Source: Ramlibacter sp. WS9
GTDB taxonomy: Bacteria > Pseudomonadota > Gammaproteobacteria > Burkholderiales > Burkholderiaceae_C
Reading direction: 5' to 3'
DNA: 64,000 bases
NCBI RefSeq assembly: GCF_003797765.1
Contig: NZ_RKMB01000007.1
Span: forward strand, 1-64,000
In this document: positions 54,625 to 64,000 of the stretch, piece by piece
Layout: each line of letters starts with the position of its first letter
How positions within the stretch are numbered: the stretch's first letter is position 1
The notes under the pieces: model-generated
Databases searched by the model: none
Seen by the model: only the letters and a program-made list of their open reading frames with translations
Told to the model about the DNA's origin: nothing
Position numbers and translations under genes: made by a program

Positions 54625-57040
54625 GGCATACCTATGAGCGTTCTGCCACTGTAGAACGCCACGCAGGCGACGCCGTCGTCACTGTCAGCCGCGTTGGCAT
54701 TCAACACGAAAGGCTCTAGCGCAAAGCTCGTCATAGCGCCTTGCGGACTGCTGCTCACGTTCAGAGACCCCCGGGCCCACCGGTGCAGGACGCGCACGGG
54801 AAATCGACGTCCGAAGCTTTCGGCGTGAGCGGCCCCACGTTGGTAGGCGCGCCGATGAACTGCGCTTCCGACGGCGAAACGTACAGGCCTCGCGCGAGCG
54901 CCCAGGTGTGGCTCGGCGTCAGCGTACCTGTCGCACGATCGACCTGGTTTTTGGCGGCCCGGAAGGTACCGCCCAACCAGTAGAAGATGTGGGACGAAGG
55001 GCCGTTCCAGTCTTCCACCAAGATAGCTGCGTTGGTGGGCACGGGGTCCGTGAGATAGGCAACGCGGGAATAACTGCCTGTCGGCCCGAACAAAGTGAAT
55101 ACCGGTTTCAGCACGGGCTGCTGGGAGAAGTCGGTCCACTCTCCCGGCGGAATGGTCGGGTTGGCCGGATCCCAGCCAGGAATTGCCGCGCTTGTCGGGC
55201 TGAACTTGAAGGCCCGCTTGGCTGGCCACAGGCGCGCGTTGCACTCGGCCGGCGAACTCACGGAGCCACCGGCAATGGCCTGGTCGCACCACTGCGTCCA
55301 AGTGTAGGGCTGGCTACTGCTTGAGACTTGAGGGTAGTGCGGGTACATGTACTGGTCGTGCACATCGTAGAAATACTGATACGTGGGCTCCGAGATGTCC
55401 TTGGTGGCCACGGCGACCGCATCCGTCTCGTCGCCCAACGGGCCACGATAGACCACTTGCAGGAACAGATCCGTTGCGTTGATTGGAATAGGTGTCGGGA
55501 AGACGAATGTCAGCGACTCGGGCGAGGCCGTGTTTACGCTTGCAGGGACATCAACCTCATCAGACACGATGATTTCTTGCACGGAGTCGTCGAGATCCAC
55601 TGGCCCGCTGGGCTCAACCTTTCTACGGCATGTTGTCCAGTCTCTGCCAGGTGCTCCGTACTCGCCCGACAAATCGGACTGATAGCAAGTGTTGCGATGG
55701 AATTTGGCGACTGCTCGGAGCTTGCCGGGGGCCGTCATGGGCTCGATTCCGGTGCCGCGTGGCGTGATGTTCTTGACCTTCAGCCTGATCTTGCGAAATC
55801 CGCTGGTGTCTATCGTCTTTTCGACGGTGTGATCCACAACGCCATAAACACCCTCATCAGGCAGCGAGATTTCCATCTTGCCGCGGAAAAAAAAGTTGAG
55901 CAGCCCGGCGGAGTAGCCCACCGCGCGGGGAATCAGAAATCCTTGTGCCAACTCGAAATTGAATCGATTGAGCGTGTACGACTCACTCCAACCGGCTTTC
56001 GTGAGGTCCGCGCTAAATATTGAAAGACTGCTGGCATATGGATTTCGCGTTGTCTGTCCGGTGTTGTTGTCTCTCACGTCATTGCCGTAAAACGTGATGA
56101 TGCCAGACAGATTCGGATTGGGGCATGCCGGAATACGATTCGCGCAAAGAGCTGCAATGTTCATTTGCGTTACTTTTGCGGGATCGCGCTGAGGCGAGTA
56201 GAACAAATTGGTGTCGAAATTTGTCCCTGCAGACACGAAATTCAGATTCGTGAATTCCGCAAGGCCTCGAAATCTATTTTCCACCCAGAAATCGCGAGGC
56301 TTGTTGAACGCAGATGCGTCGGTATTTGGATAGACCGGCGCATAACCTGAATACGGCAGCGTGAGATTTGCCTCGTTCGTCTTCACTTCATACAGGCTTT
56401 CATTGAATTTCCTAATGGTGTGACACCATGGGTTGTCACAGTGTGCGTCATTGCGCACATGCTGTGGTTGAGCCATGTCCTGGACGTGGTGAATCACTTG
56501 CCCCAGGCTCTGAAACACCAGACCGAATTTCTGCTCTCTTAGCTGTCGAGCTATCTTCACGCTGTCCGGATCAATTCCGGTACTGGATTTAGTAAGTGCA
56601 TCAAACAGATACTGCCGCGCGTCCTTATAGGAATAGTCCTGAGTAGGACCGATCCCTAGCGTTGAAGAAATGTCGCCCTTGTCCTCAAGAGCCCAGTCCG
56701 GCGAGGTGTAATTGATGAAGGGGCTCGCCGGAATGCGTTCTCCGGTAATAGGGTTAAAGAAGTGATTGAGGGATCGGCTTCCACTGTCTTCGAAATTCGC
56801 CCCATACATGATGAGTTCAATCAATTTCCTGGGCGCTCTGTCCGAACCAGGAAACCTTTGTCCAGCCGCCAGGGGCTTCAACCCGAGATTGTCCAAAATT
56901 GAAGTGTCAATGCTGACGGTTGAGGCATTGAATGCGTTTTCGGAAATCTTTTCATGAGTTGGCTCTTTGTATGCGTGGACACTTTCAACATGAACTAGAA
57001 ACCCCAGAAGAGTAATGGAAAGGATTTTTGCTTTTTTCAC
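54621..57040 (-). CDS. zinc phospholipase C/S1-P1 nuclease-like secreted protein, frameshifted C-terminus
   Basis: The main frame runs from a GTG at 57040 to a TGA at 54761 (759 residues). It has a signal peptide (about 1-23) and metal-ligand-like residues H29 (PTHEKIS), E84/D85, H93, and H184-x3-D188-x5-H194 (IHHVQDMAQPQH). These last three have the spacing known for Bacillus PC-phospholipase C. The large C-terminal half is beta-rich. After a run of five G (coding strand; 54768-54772) the frame shifts. In the other frame an Ig-like stub (LNANAADSDDGVACVAFYSG) runs to 54621, where its stop overlaps the next ATG. The coordinates cover both frames. The GTG start overlaps the stop of lipoprotein A. 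Confidence 0.7.
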
Positions 57041-57744
57041 TTCAAGTACTCCCTAAGGTAATCCTGTGGCCGCGCACATTGGCTGGTCTCCGGAATGCTG
57101 CCCACATCAACAGTAAGCAACGGGTTGTATTTTCCAGGCTGCCTTAGCTTTTCCATTTCTTTGATGACCGCGGCCAACATGCGTGGGATGTGCTGCCAAT
57201 CACACCCACTTGCATCGAATGCAAAACGGAGGGCTGATCTTGCGGCCGACAAGCTTTCTTCATATTCCTTTTTCTGATCCGCAAGATTCTTCATCTTGAT
57301 CGTCTTACCATTCCACTCCGATCGGCGAGTTCGAGCTGTATTGCGTTCGCTGACAGCGTAGTTGCTCGCTGAAACCAGTTTGTAGCCGCTCTTGAAGAAC
57401 ACCATCCGGGGATCTTCATAGCCGATGTACTGGTCCACCCACCAACCATTTTTCTTTGGAGGCAGTGGTTTCGGCCCCCAGGCCGGAAAGAAGAAGCGAC
57501 CATTCTTGTCAGTGACAGTTTCCAGTATCTGGATTTGCCCACCCGTGTTCGTTCCCGCCAGATTTCCCTCCTCAACAGTCCAATTTGCCGTGACGTTGGC
57601 ACCCTCGATCGGCTTGCCCGTGTCTTCATCGACGAGCCAGCCTTCGATCGCTTCTGCCGAATAGTCGGCAAAACAGGATTGAAGCGACAGCAGCAAGGCT
57701 GCAATGACGATGGCTTTCCCTATGTATCTCGATTGCTTGTTCAT
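57037..57744 (-). CDS. lipoprotein A with carboxypeptidase-regulatory-like domain
   Basis: This 235-residue lipoprotein has lipobox SLQSC (C24). Its mature part matches lipoprotein B at several points: IEGWLVDEDTGKPIEGANV, ETVTDKNGRFFFPAWGP, WNGKT, IPRMLA and the terminal REYLK. I chose the ATG at 57744. It lies seven bases after the Ig-protein stop, and the earlier in-frame sequence would overlap that gene. The coding sequence is more AT-rich than its neighbours, consistent with transfer. Its stop overlaps the GTG of the phospholipase-like gene (GTGA). Confidence 0.75.
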   Translation of the reverse strand: MNKQSRYIGKAIVIAALLLSLQSCFADYSAEAIEGWLVDEDTGKPIEGANVTANWTVEEGNLAGTNTGGQIQILETVTDKNGRFFFPAWGPKPLPPKKNGWWVDQYIGYEDPRMVFFKSGYKLVSASNYAVSERNTARTRRSEWNGKTIKMKNLADQKKEYEESLSAARSALRFAFDASGCDWQHIPRMLAAVIKEMEKLRQPGKYNPLLTVDVGSIPETSQCARPQDYLREYLK

Positions 57745-57751
57745 TTGTTGC

Positions 57752-60310
57752 TCACATTGAATCGATGCGCCAGACGCCGTCGCCACCCTTGATCAGGTAG
57801 ATCAAGAAAACGTTGTCGACGCCATCTATCGTTCGATTGACCACATACTCGCCGACATCATTTTGAACGGCCATTTTTTGGACTGCGGAATAGGAACCCA
57901 CGATCTCCGACATCCTTGGCATGAGAATGTCGAAGATTGGTTCATACTTTTCCTTGGCTTGGTCGTTCATGTAGCTCAAAGCAGCGGCCTTGTCACCCGC
58001 AATCAAGGCGTTGTTCATCCCGTTCCACACCGCCTTGAGCTTGCTGTCGAGTTGGGCTGCATCGTGCACCACGATCACGAAGGTCTTGACACTTGTATTG
58101 CCGCTGCCGTCGCTGACAGTGATGTTGGTCGTATAGGTCCCTGGCGCCGGGTAGTTGATGAGGACGCTGAGGTTCTGGTTGAACGTAACGTTTGTGGGCC
58201 CGCCGCTGGTGCCGACGAGCGTCAGGTGCCCGCCCTCTCCGCTGACCGTGAAGGTCGCCGTGAGTGATTGAACACCTTCCACCTGATCGACGCTGACGCC
58301 GATAGCCGAGGCAACGCCGTCGCTGGTGACGTTGATGGTCTGGGTGGTTGTCTGGCCGCTCTGGGTCGTCAGGGTCGCCGTGATCGCGTTGGCACCCGCC
58401 ACCAGCGGCACGGTGGCGTAGAAGTTGTTGTCGGCGTCGATCACCGCTGCCTGGCCGTTGACGGTGACGCCGCTGTTCGGCGTGCCCTGGACGGCGCCTT
58501 TGACCAGAACACTGTCGCCGGCAAGCGCCGCGCCGTCGGCCGGCGTGGTGAAGGCCAGTTGCAGCCCCTGCACGGTGATGTTGACCGGCGCCGACGTCGT
58601 GGCAGCACCCAGGTTGTCGATGGCCTTTGCCGTGAGGGTGTAGGTGCCGGCGGGCACGCTGGTCCAGGCGAGGGTATATGGCGCCGTGGTGGTGGCGCCG
58701 ATCAGCGTCGTGCCGGCGTAGAACGCCACGCTGGCGATGCTGCCGTCGCTGTCGGCGGCGTTGGCGCTCAGGGTGAAGGCGGCCGGTGCCCAGGCGCTGG
58801 CACCGGGCGCGGGACTGGTCAGGCCCACGGTGGGCGGGCTGTTGGGAGGCGGGGCCGTGACCGTCACGGCTACCGGTGCCGATGTGCCGGTCGCGCCCAG
58901 ATTGTCTGTGGCCTTGGCGGTGAAGCTGTAATTGTTGGCCGGCACGTTCGGCCAGGCCAGGCTGTAAGGGGCGCTGGTGACACTGCCGATGAAGCTGAGG
59001 CCTTGGAAGAATTCGACCTGCGCGATGCTGCCGTCGCTGTCGGCGGGGCTGGCATTCAACACGATCGACGCGGGCGCGAAGGTCGTCGTACCGGCCTGCG
59101 GGCTGGTGAGTGTGACCGTGGGTATGCTGTTTGGCGGCGTGACTGCCACCGCGACAGGCGCCGACATGGCGACGGCGCCTTCGTTGTCCGTTGCGCGGGC
59201 AGTAAAGGTGTAGGTACCCGTCGACACATTGGTCAGCTGGTGGGCATAGGGAACCACGTTGGTGGTGCTCAGTAGCTGGCCGTTTCGGAAGAACTCGACC
59301 TGCCCGATCGTGCCGTCTGAATCGCTTGCAGCCGCGGCCAGGTTGATGGTGGCCGGGGCGCTGAAGACCGCGTTGTTCGCGGGCAGCGTCAGGCTGATTG
59401 TCGGCGGTACGTTGGGTGCGTTGACCGTGATGGGCAGCGCGGCGCTGCCGGCCTGTCCGCTGCTATCGGTCGCCGTGGCGCTCACGGTGTAGTTGCCCCG
59501 AGGGACGTTGGCCCAGTTGTACTGGTAGGGTGGCGACGTCGCACTGCCCAGCAACGCCCCGTTCTTGTAGAAGTTGACGCTTGCGATGGTTGCCGTGGGG
59601 CTGATCGCGTCGACTTCAAGCGCGATGTTGGCCGGAGCGCTGAAAACCGTCGCAAGCGGCGTCTTGAAGACAACCTGCACAGGCAGGCTGCCCATGACGG
59701 TGATGCTCTTTTTGTCTGAAGTCTTGTCCGTGCGCGCGACGGTGACTGTCAGTGTGTTGGTACCCACATAGAGGGGCACGGTGGCGGTGTACGCGTTGCC
59801 GTTGAGCGCGGCCAGGCGGGAGCTGGCGCCGTTGTCCACCCATACCGCGCTTGTGCTTGTGGCGCCGACAAACGTTCCGCTGACTGTGACGCTGGTGGCA
59901 TAGACGGTAGCGCCGTTCGCGGGCGTCGAGATCACGACGTTGTTGTTCGGCGCGGCGACGGTGATGGCCACCGCGGTGGAAGTCGTGACTGCCCCGCCGT
60001 TGTCCGTGGCCTTGGCCGTCAGGCTGTAGCTGCCGGCCGCGACGTTGGCCCACACAACGCCGTAGGGCCGGGCGGTGCTGGTGCCGATCAGCGTCGTGCC
60101 ACGGTAGAAGTCGACCTTGGTGATCGTGCCGTTCGTGTCGTTCGCGTCCGCTGTGAGGTTGACAGTGGCCGGAGCGGCAAACGTCGCGCCGTTGGCAGGT
60201 GACGTCAAGGTGACGGTGGGCGGTGCATTAGCGACCGGCTTGGCAGCCCAGGCAAACGAGGCCGCAACGGCCAGCACAATGCCGGCGGCGAACTGAGAAT
60301 ATTTCGACAT
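57752..60310 (-). CDS. multi-domain Ig-like repeat surface protein
   Basis: The 852-residue protein has a signal peptide (about 1-22) and tandem domains of about 95 residues. Five are clear Ig-like repeats with the pattern P-T-V-x-L-T-S-P and A-x-D-x-D-G-x-I-x-x-V-x-F, each ending in T-A-x-A-T-D-N. Two other beta domains and a PKD-like domain (GVSVDQVEGVQSLTATFTV) are interspersed. The last 100 residues (LDSKLKAVWNGMNNALIAGD onward) look like an NTF2-type domain. It is probably secreted or anchored by its partners and may bind a ligand. It starts two bases after the SBBP gene's stop. Confidence 0.78.
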   Translation of the reverse strand: MSKYSQFAAGIVLAVAASFAWAAKPVANAPPTVTLTSPANGATFAAPATVNLTADANDTNGTITKVDFYRGTTLIGTSTARPYGVVWANVAAGSYSLTAKATDNGGAVTTSTAVAITVAAPNNNVVISTPANGATVYATSVTVSGTFVGATSTSAVWVDNGASSRLAALNGNAYTATVPLYVGTNTLTVTVARTDKTSDKKSITVMGSLPVQVVFKTPLATVFSAPANIALEVDAISPTATIASVNFYKNGALLGSATSPPYQYNWANVPRGNYTVSATATDSSGQAGSAALPITVNAPNVPPTISLTLPANNAVFSAPATINLAAAASDSDGTIGQVEFFRNGQLLSTTNVVPYAHQLTNVSTGTYTFTARATDNEGAVAMSAPVAVAVTPPNSIPTVTLTSPQAGTTTFAPASIVLNASPADSDGSIAQVEFFQGLSFIGSVTSAPYSLAWPNVPANNYSFTAKATDNLGATGTSAPVAVTVTAPPPNSPPTVGLTSPAPGASAWAPAAFTLSANAADSDGSIASVAFYAGTTLIGATTTAPYTLAWTSVPAGTYTLTAKAIDNLGAATTSAPVNITVQGLQLAFTTPADGAALAGDSVLVKGAVQGTPNSGVTVNGQAAVIDADNNFYATVPLVAGANAITATLTTQSGQTTTQTINVTSDGVASAIGVSVDQVEGVQSLTATFTVSGEGGHLTLVGTSGGPTNVTFNQNLSVLINYPAPGTYTTNITVSDGSGNTSVKTFVIVVHDAAQLDSKLKAVWNGMNNALIAGDKAAALSYMNDQAKEKYEPIFDILMPRMSEIVGSYSAVQKMAVQNDVGEYVVNRTIDGVDNVFLIYLIKGGDGVWRIDSM

Positions 60311-60312
60311 CG

Positions 60313-62760
60313 TTACTGCCCCTTGACGATCTGGAACAACGGGGGCGAAGTCTTGCCGTCGCCGCTGTAGACCGCCGTGATTTTGTAAATGCCCGGGCTC
60401 AAGTTCGCTGACAGCGAAGCCGCACCAGCCACCACGGGGGCGTTACCCAACACCGCGCCGCTGGAATAGAACGTCACGGTGCCGCCCAGTTGCGTGCTCT
60501 GCACATCCGCGGTGAGGACGACGGGTTGCGCGGCGCTGGCGGGATTGGACGAGGAGCGCACGTTAGTGGGGTATTGGCCCGCGACGAGTTTGATGATGAA
60601 TTCACCGATATCGCTCGTGATCAACTGGGCTCCGGCGGTTGGCGGAATGGAAGATCCGTATCCGGTTGCAATCACCCCGCCGGCCGGATCGACACCCATG
60701 GAAGTGACCAGCAAGTCCGAGTTTCGCTGGCCCAGAACGACGGAGTAGATCAGGCCATCGCCATTCGGCCGGACCTTCGTGAAAAAAACGTCGGCCGTGT
60801 AGTCGGAGTAGTACTCGGGCACATCTTGAATGGGATCCACCTGCGGGAACTGGCCAGAAATGCTGAACCCGCCGATATAGGCGTAGCCCGCGGCATCGAC
60901 CGCAACAGCCGTGGCACTGTCTCCGGCCTTGAACAGCCCGCCCGAACAGGTGGAGACCCCTGCAGTAACACACCACTTGCCGCCGATAAATGAGGAATAG
61001 ACCAGGCCAGACCCGGCCGCATTCAATTTGGCAATGAACCCGTTGGAGAAATTGGGGCTCGTGTAGCCCTTGCGCGGCTGAAACACGCCCGCTGTCACCG
61101 GAAAATCGTCCGAATAGCTCAACCCAACCACGTACGCCTGGCCCGACGTGTCGACCGCAACGCCGTGGCCCTGGTCTTCGTAGGTGCCTCCGAGGTATGT
61201 CGAATAGATCAGTGCCGAACCCGTGGGATTCAGCTTTGCAACAAACGCGTCCCGGGTTCCGCGCCGGATCGATTGAAATGGCGCGCTCATCGGAAAGTTA
61301 GCCGAATAGGCGGCGCCCGTTGCGTAGGCATTGCCGCTCGCATCCACTGCCACGGCCGTGCCCTTGTCGTCGGAACTGCCGCCGAGGTAGGTGGCATAGG
61401 CCATCGCGCTTCCAGCCGCATTCAGCTTGGCCACAAACGGAGAAAAGGTGGGGCTGGCCGGCCGGACCGCTTGAAAGGCCCCGGCGGTCGTCACGAGGGC
61501 ATTCGCCGTCCCCGTCGTATAGGCGTTTCCCGCCGCATCGACGGCGATCGATGCGATGGTCGCGCCGTTGACGAACGTGGAGTAGGCCAGCGCGTTGCCC
61601 GTCGCGTTCAGCTTGGTGATGAATGAGCCACTGCCAAATGCGGTCTCGTAGGCACCTGCGGTAACCGGGAACGAGGCGGAATTGGTGGTGCCGCCCACAT
61701 AGGCATTGCCGCTGGCGTCGACGGCGATCGCATTGCCGTAGGTGACCGCCCTGCGCGCGCCGAGGTAGGTTGCCCAAATGAGCCTGGTTCCCGTCGGATC
61801 GATCTTGGCCACGTAGGCATCTTGCGTACCCGCCAGCTTGGTCAGATATCCCGTGGAGGCGGGCAGGCCCGACGCACCGATTGAACCCACCAGGTAAGCG
61901 TTGCCTGCGGAATCAACGGCGACACCTTTGGCAGATCCCCAAGAGGCCGACGAGTAGCTCAAAATCGGATCGATCACCAGCGGCTTGTGTTGATCGTAGG
62001 CGCCAAGCCGGAAGCCGACATGTCCTTCGCCGGCTATGACGTATTCCGCGTCGACGAGTCTCCTGCTTCCATCAACCTGTTGATATGCGACGGGCTTGTG
62101 ATAGCGAATATCCCCGTTGGGCATCCCCAGTACCAGGTCGCCCTCCTTGGAAACAGAGATCCTGCTGATGTCCGGAAAGCTGATCTTGATCGCGTCTGTG
62201 CTGGCAGCAGGCGCCACCAGCAAGTCGTATTCGAGCCGCCCTGCGTTGCTGTAATAGACGACGTCGACACCTGGATAGACCGCCTCGTATTTGACCTTGG
62301 CGTGGCTTGGGACACCGGCAATATTTTGCGTCGGATCGGCGCTCGCAAGGTAGTTGGTCTTGTGGCCGAGTGGTTGCTCGCCCTTGAGCACGGGCGACGG
62401 GTTGGCGCCGGCAAAACGCATGCGAATGACCGCAGCCTGTCGTTCCGGAGGCGATTCTTTCAGTGAGGGAGAGTCCGGACTCAAGCGTGTCGTGTGCGTT
62501 GCTTCATCGAGAGGCAATACCATGACCGCCTCCTGCGCGGTCAGGAAGACCTGGTAACCGAGCCCTCGTGCCAGAAACTTGACGATAGGATCGGCCTGTC
62601 CGAGGTTCTGCTCAAACGCCAGCGGAAAGGCGTCGATCCCATTTGCAACGTCGTCGACGACCGGAAGCTTTGCCTGGGGCGCCGGTTGTGCGAAGGCGAG
62701 ACCGGACGCGGCCAGGCACAGGCAGCCCGTCGCAACGGTGGCGCGAAAGTTGGAAAACAT
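60313..62760 (-). CDS. SBBP-repeat beta-propeller-like secreted protein
   Basis: The 815-residue protein has a signal peptide (about 1-24), then the family N-terminal region (AFEQNLGQADPIVKFLARG), then about six to eight SBBP-type repeats (pattern DAFVAKLNPTG-ALIYSTYLGG then AVAVDASGNAYATG). The C-terminus has an Ig-like domain (TVTFYSSGAVLGNAPVV). Such proteins are predicted beta-propellers on the surface or secreted. It is first in the five-gene operon. The AGGGGGGAT sequence before the ATG at 62760 is a good ribosome site. The 247 nt upstream is AT-rich and probably holds the promoter. Confidence 0.78.
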   Translation of the reverse strand: MFSNFRATVATGCLCLAASGLAFAQPAPQAKLPVVDDVANGIDAFPLAFEQNLGQADPIVKFLARGLGYQVFLTAQEAVMVLPLDEATHTTRLSPDSPSLKESPPERQAAVIRMRFAGANPSPVLKGEQPLGHKTNYLASADPTQNIAGVPSHAKVKYEAVYPGVDVVYYSNAGRLEYDLLVAPAASTDAIKISFPDISRISVSKEGDLVLGMPNGDIRYHKPVAYQQVDGSRRLVDAEYVIAGEGHVGFRLGAYDQHKPLVIDPILSYSSASWGSAKGVAVDSAGNAYLVGSIGASGLPASTGYLTKLAGTQDAYVAKIDPTGTRLIWATYLGARRAVTYGNAIAVDASGNAYVGGTTNSASFPVTAGAYETAFGSGSFITKLNATGNALAYSTFVNGATIASIAVDAAGNAYTTGTANALVTTAGAFQAVRPASPTFSPFVAKLNAAGSAMAYATYLGGSSDDKGTAVAVDASGNAYATGAAYSANFPMSAPFQSIRRGTRDAFVAKLNPTGSALIYSTYLGGTYEDQGHGVAVDTSGQAYVVGLSYSDDFPVTAGVFQPRKGYTSPNFSNGFIAKLNAAGSGLVYSSFIGGKWCVTAGVSTCSGGLFKAGDSATAVAVDAAGYAYIGGFSISGQFPQVDPIQDVPEYYSDYTADVFFTKVRPNGDGLIYSVVLGQRNSDLLVTSMGVDPAGGVIATGYGSSIPPTAGAQLITSDIGEFIIKLVAGQYPTNVRSSSNPASAAQPVVLTADVQSTQLGGTVTFYSSGAVLGNAPVVAGAASLSANLSPGIYKITAVYSGDGKTSPPLFQIVKGQ

Positions 62761-63007
62761 GATCCCCCCTAAGTGCGGCAACACAGTAACTGCTTCAACT
62801 CGATGCCGAGCGCCCGAGAATAAGGCAATTAACTTATAAATATGCGGAAATACTATCACTTCCTAACGACTTTTAAGTGCACGTTATTTCCCTTGACCGC
62901 AAGGTGGCACGTGCGCATGGATAGCGCCCATGGCCGCTGCCGCGCAGAGGTAGTCCCACGCGGCGGTCGAGTTCGGCGCCCCACCGCGTATAGTTGAAGC
63001 CTCAAGA
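62761..63007. promoter_or_regulatory. AT-rich divergent promoter region
   Basis: It separates the minus-strand exported-protein operon from the plus-strand Na/Pi cotransporter gene. The part at about 62820-62880 is much more AT-rich than the rest of the window. No clear -10/-35 pair was singled out. Confidence 0.4.
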
Positions 63008-64000
63008 ATGAAGCAACTGTTGAATCTTCTGGCGGCCATCGCGCTGCTGGTCTGGGGAACGCATCTCGTCCGCACCGGCATCCTCCGGGTGTTCGGCGCC
63101 AACCTGCGCAACGTGCTGGCGCACAGTGTGTCCAATCGCTGGACGGCTGCGATCTCCGGCCTGGGCGTCACCGCCCTCGTTCAATCCAGCACCGCCACCG
63201 CGCTGATCGTCTCCTCCTTCGTCGGCCAAGGCCTGGTCACGCTGCCGATGGCGCTGGCCGTGATGCTGGGCGCCGACATGGGCACGAGCCTGATGGCGGT
63301 GGTGTTCTCGTTCGACCTCTCCTGGCTGTCCCCACTGTTCATCTTCGTGGGCGTGGTGCTGTTCGTTTCGCGCCAGTCCAACCCTTTGGGGCGCTTCGGC
63401 CGCATCCTGATCGGACTGGGTCTGATGCTGCTCGCGCTGCGCCTGATTGCGGAGTCCACCGAGCTGATGACGCATTCGCCCGTCGTCAAGGCACTGCTCG
63501 GATCGATCACCAGCGAGTTGCTGCTGGAGATCACGGTCGGGGCATTCCTCTCGCTGGTGGCGTACTCAAGCCTGGCAATCGTGCTACTCACGGCAACGAT
63601 GGCCGTCTCGGGCCTGATGCCCCTCGAGCCGGCCCTGGGCCTGGTGTTGGGCGCCAATCTCGGCAGCGGCCTTCTGGCCGTACTCACCACCGCCAAGTCC
63701 GCCGTCGAAGTCCGCCAGGTGCCCCTCGGCAACTTCGTGTTCAAAGCCATCGGCGTGCTGCTGGCCGCACCTCTCATCGGCTTGTGGCTGCGCCACGTGC
63801 GCCCTTATGTGCACGACACCGCCACCGTCGTCGTGCTCTTTCACCTCAGCTTCAACATCCTGGTGGCGATCGTGTTCATCGGGCTCACGCAGCCCGTCGC
63901 GCGTTGGGTGAGCCGATGGCTACCCAAGCCCGACAAATCCCGCGTGGCGGGCCGGCCGCACCACCTGGACCCTTCCGCGCTCGCGACGCCCTCGCTTGCC
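63008..64000 (+). CDS. Na/Pi-cotransporter family protein (partial at window end)
   Basis: An open frame of 331 codons runs from the ATG at 63008 to the window edge. It has eight or more hydrophobic segments. Two paired signature repeats are visible, TALVQSSTATALIVSSFVGQ near residue 55 and LVAYSSLAIVLLTATMA near 183; the QSST motif is typical of NptA-type Na/Pi cotransporters (PF02690). A PhoU-like C-terminal domain may follow beyond the window. It is divergent from the exported-protein operon. Phosphate uptake or efflux is the family role. Confidence 0.85.
   Translation, partial: MKQLLNLLAAIALLVWGTHLVRTGILRVFGANLRNVLAHSVSNRWTAAISGLGVTALVQSSTATALIVSSFVGQGLVTLPMALAVMLGADMGTSLMAVVFSFDLSWLSPLFIFVGVVLFVSRQSNPLGRFGRILIGLGLMLLALRLIAESTELMTHSPVVKALLGSITSELLLEITVGAFLSLVAYSSLAIVLLTATMAVSGLMPLEPALGLVLGANLGSGLLAVLTTAKSAVEVRQVPLGNFVFKAIGVLLAAPLIGLWLRHVRPYVHDTATVVVLFHLSFNILVAIVFIGLTQPVARWVSRWLPKPDKSRVAGRPHHLDPSALATPSLA

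Noticed and set aside
58268..59275. Gly/Arg-rich plus-strand frame opposite the Ig-repeat gene
   Set aside because: Its apparent internal repeats only mirror the Ig-domain repeats of the true minus-strand gene.
57752..60310. CRISPR-like or DNA tandem repeat array
   Set aside because: The repetition is at protein level (about 95-residue Ig domains) with diverged DNA. There are no short identical repeats with spacers.

Overview
The window looks like chromosomal DNA of a high-GC betaproteobacterium of the order Burkholderiales, most probably family Comamonadaceae (Ramlibacter/Variovorax-like). This placement is inferred from gene content, from protein style, and from GC-rich intergenic repeats of a kind I associate with that family. 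No sequence search was run. Most of the window is core or transport functions. The last 10 kb is an accessory region of secreted and surface proteins.

Layout. 1-3651: ugpA-E-C-Q, glycerol-3-phosphate/glycerophosphodiester uptake (ugpB presumably lies just outside). 3710-6265: SEC-C zinc-motif protein. 6269-8735 (minus): DUF3501, GlpC-like Fe-S protein and rubrerythrin, a probable peroxide/redox unit. 8981-11514: VOC protein, FAD monooxygenase and DUF2783, a small aromatic-oxidation operon. 11603-14134: rfbB-A-C for dTDP-sugars, with no rfbD beside them. 14231-19081: valS, a degenerate D-2-hydroxyacid dehydrogenase homologue, and galU. 19101-20784 (minus): TusA-like protein, Nudix hydrolase, cysM. 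20825-20909: tRNA-Leu(CAA), followed by copied tRNA pieces and a decayed phosphopantetheinyl transferase. 21456-24705: a triad-less HtrA-like protein, a LuxR-type regulator, an SDR protein. 24748-27607: 2Fe-2S reductase, Bug-type binding protein, beta-barrel protein. 27621-31288 (minus): livHMGF. 31596-37297: rarA, a small membrane protein, lolA, ftsK, a Crp-type regulator. 37457-39610: trxB, rpmB-rpmG, DUF3597. 39696-43665: desaturase, rsmB, purN, yceH. 43707-47563: a pimeloyl-CoA-type acyl-CoA dehydrogenase pair and a secreted hydrolase. 47619-52867: HNH endonuclease, ribF, ileS, lspA.

The 53.3-62.8 kb region carries a tightly coupled five-gene minus-strand operon of exported proteins. In order of transcription it encodes an SBBP-repeat protein, a multi-Ig-domain protein, lipoprotein A, a zinc phospholipase C/S1-P1-like enzyme, and lipoprotein B, a paralogue of A. 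The gaps are 2 and 7 nt, then GTGA and ATGA overlaps. The phospholipase-like gene has a frameshift at a run of five G (coding strand). This frameshift separates it from an Ig-like tail whose end overlaps the next start codon. This cassette is the best candidate here for an undescribed system. The window ends inside a Na/Pi-cotransporter gene.

Several families of short hairpin-forming intergenic repeats are scattered through the window. One copy lies in frame inside ileS, where it adds a Pro/Gly-rich stretch to the synthetase. No CRISPR array, insertion sequence, prophage or rRNA was seen.
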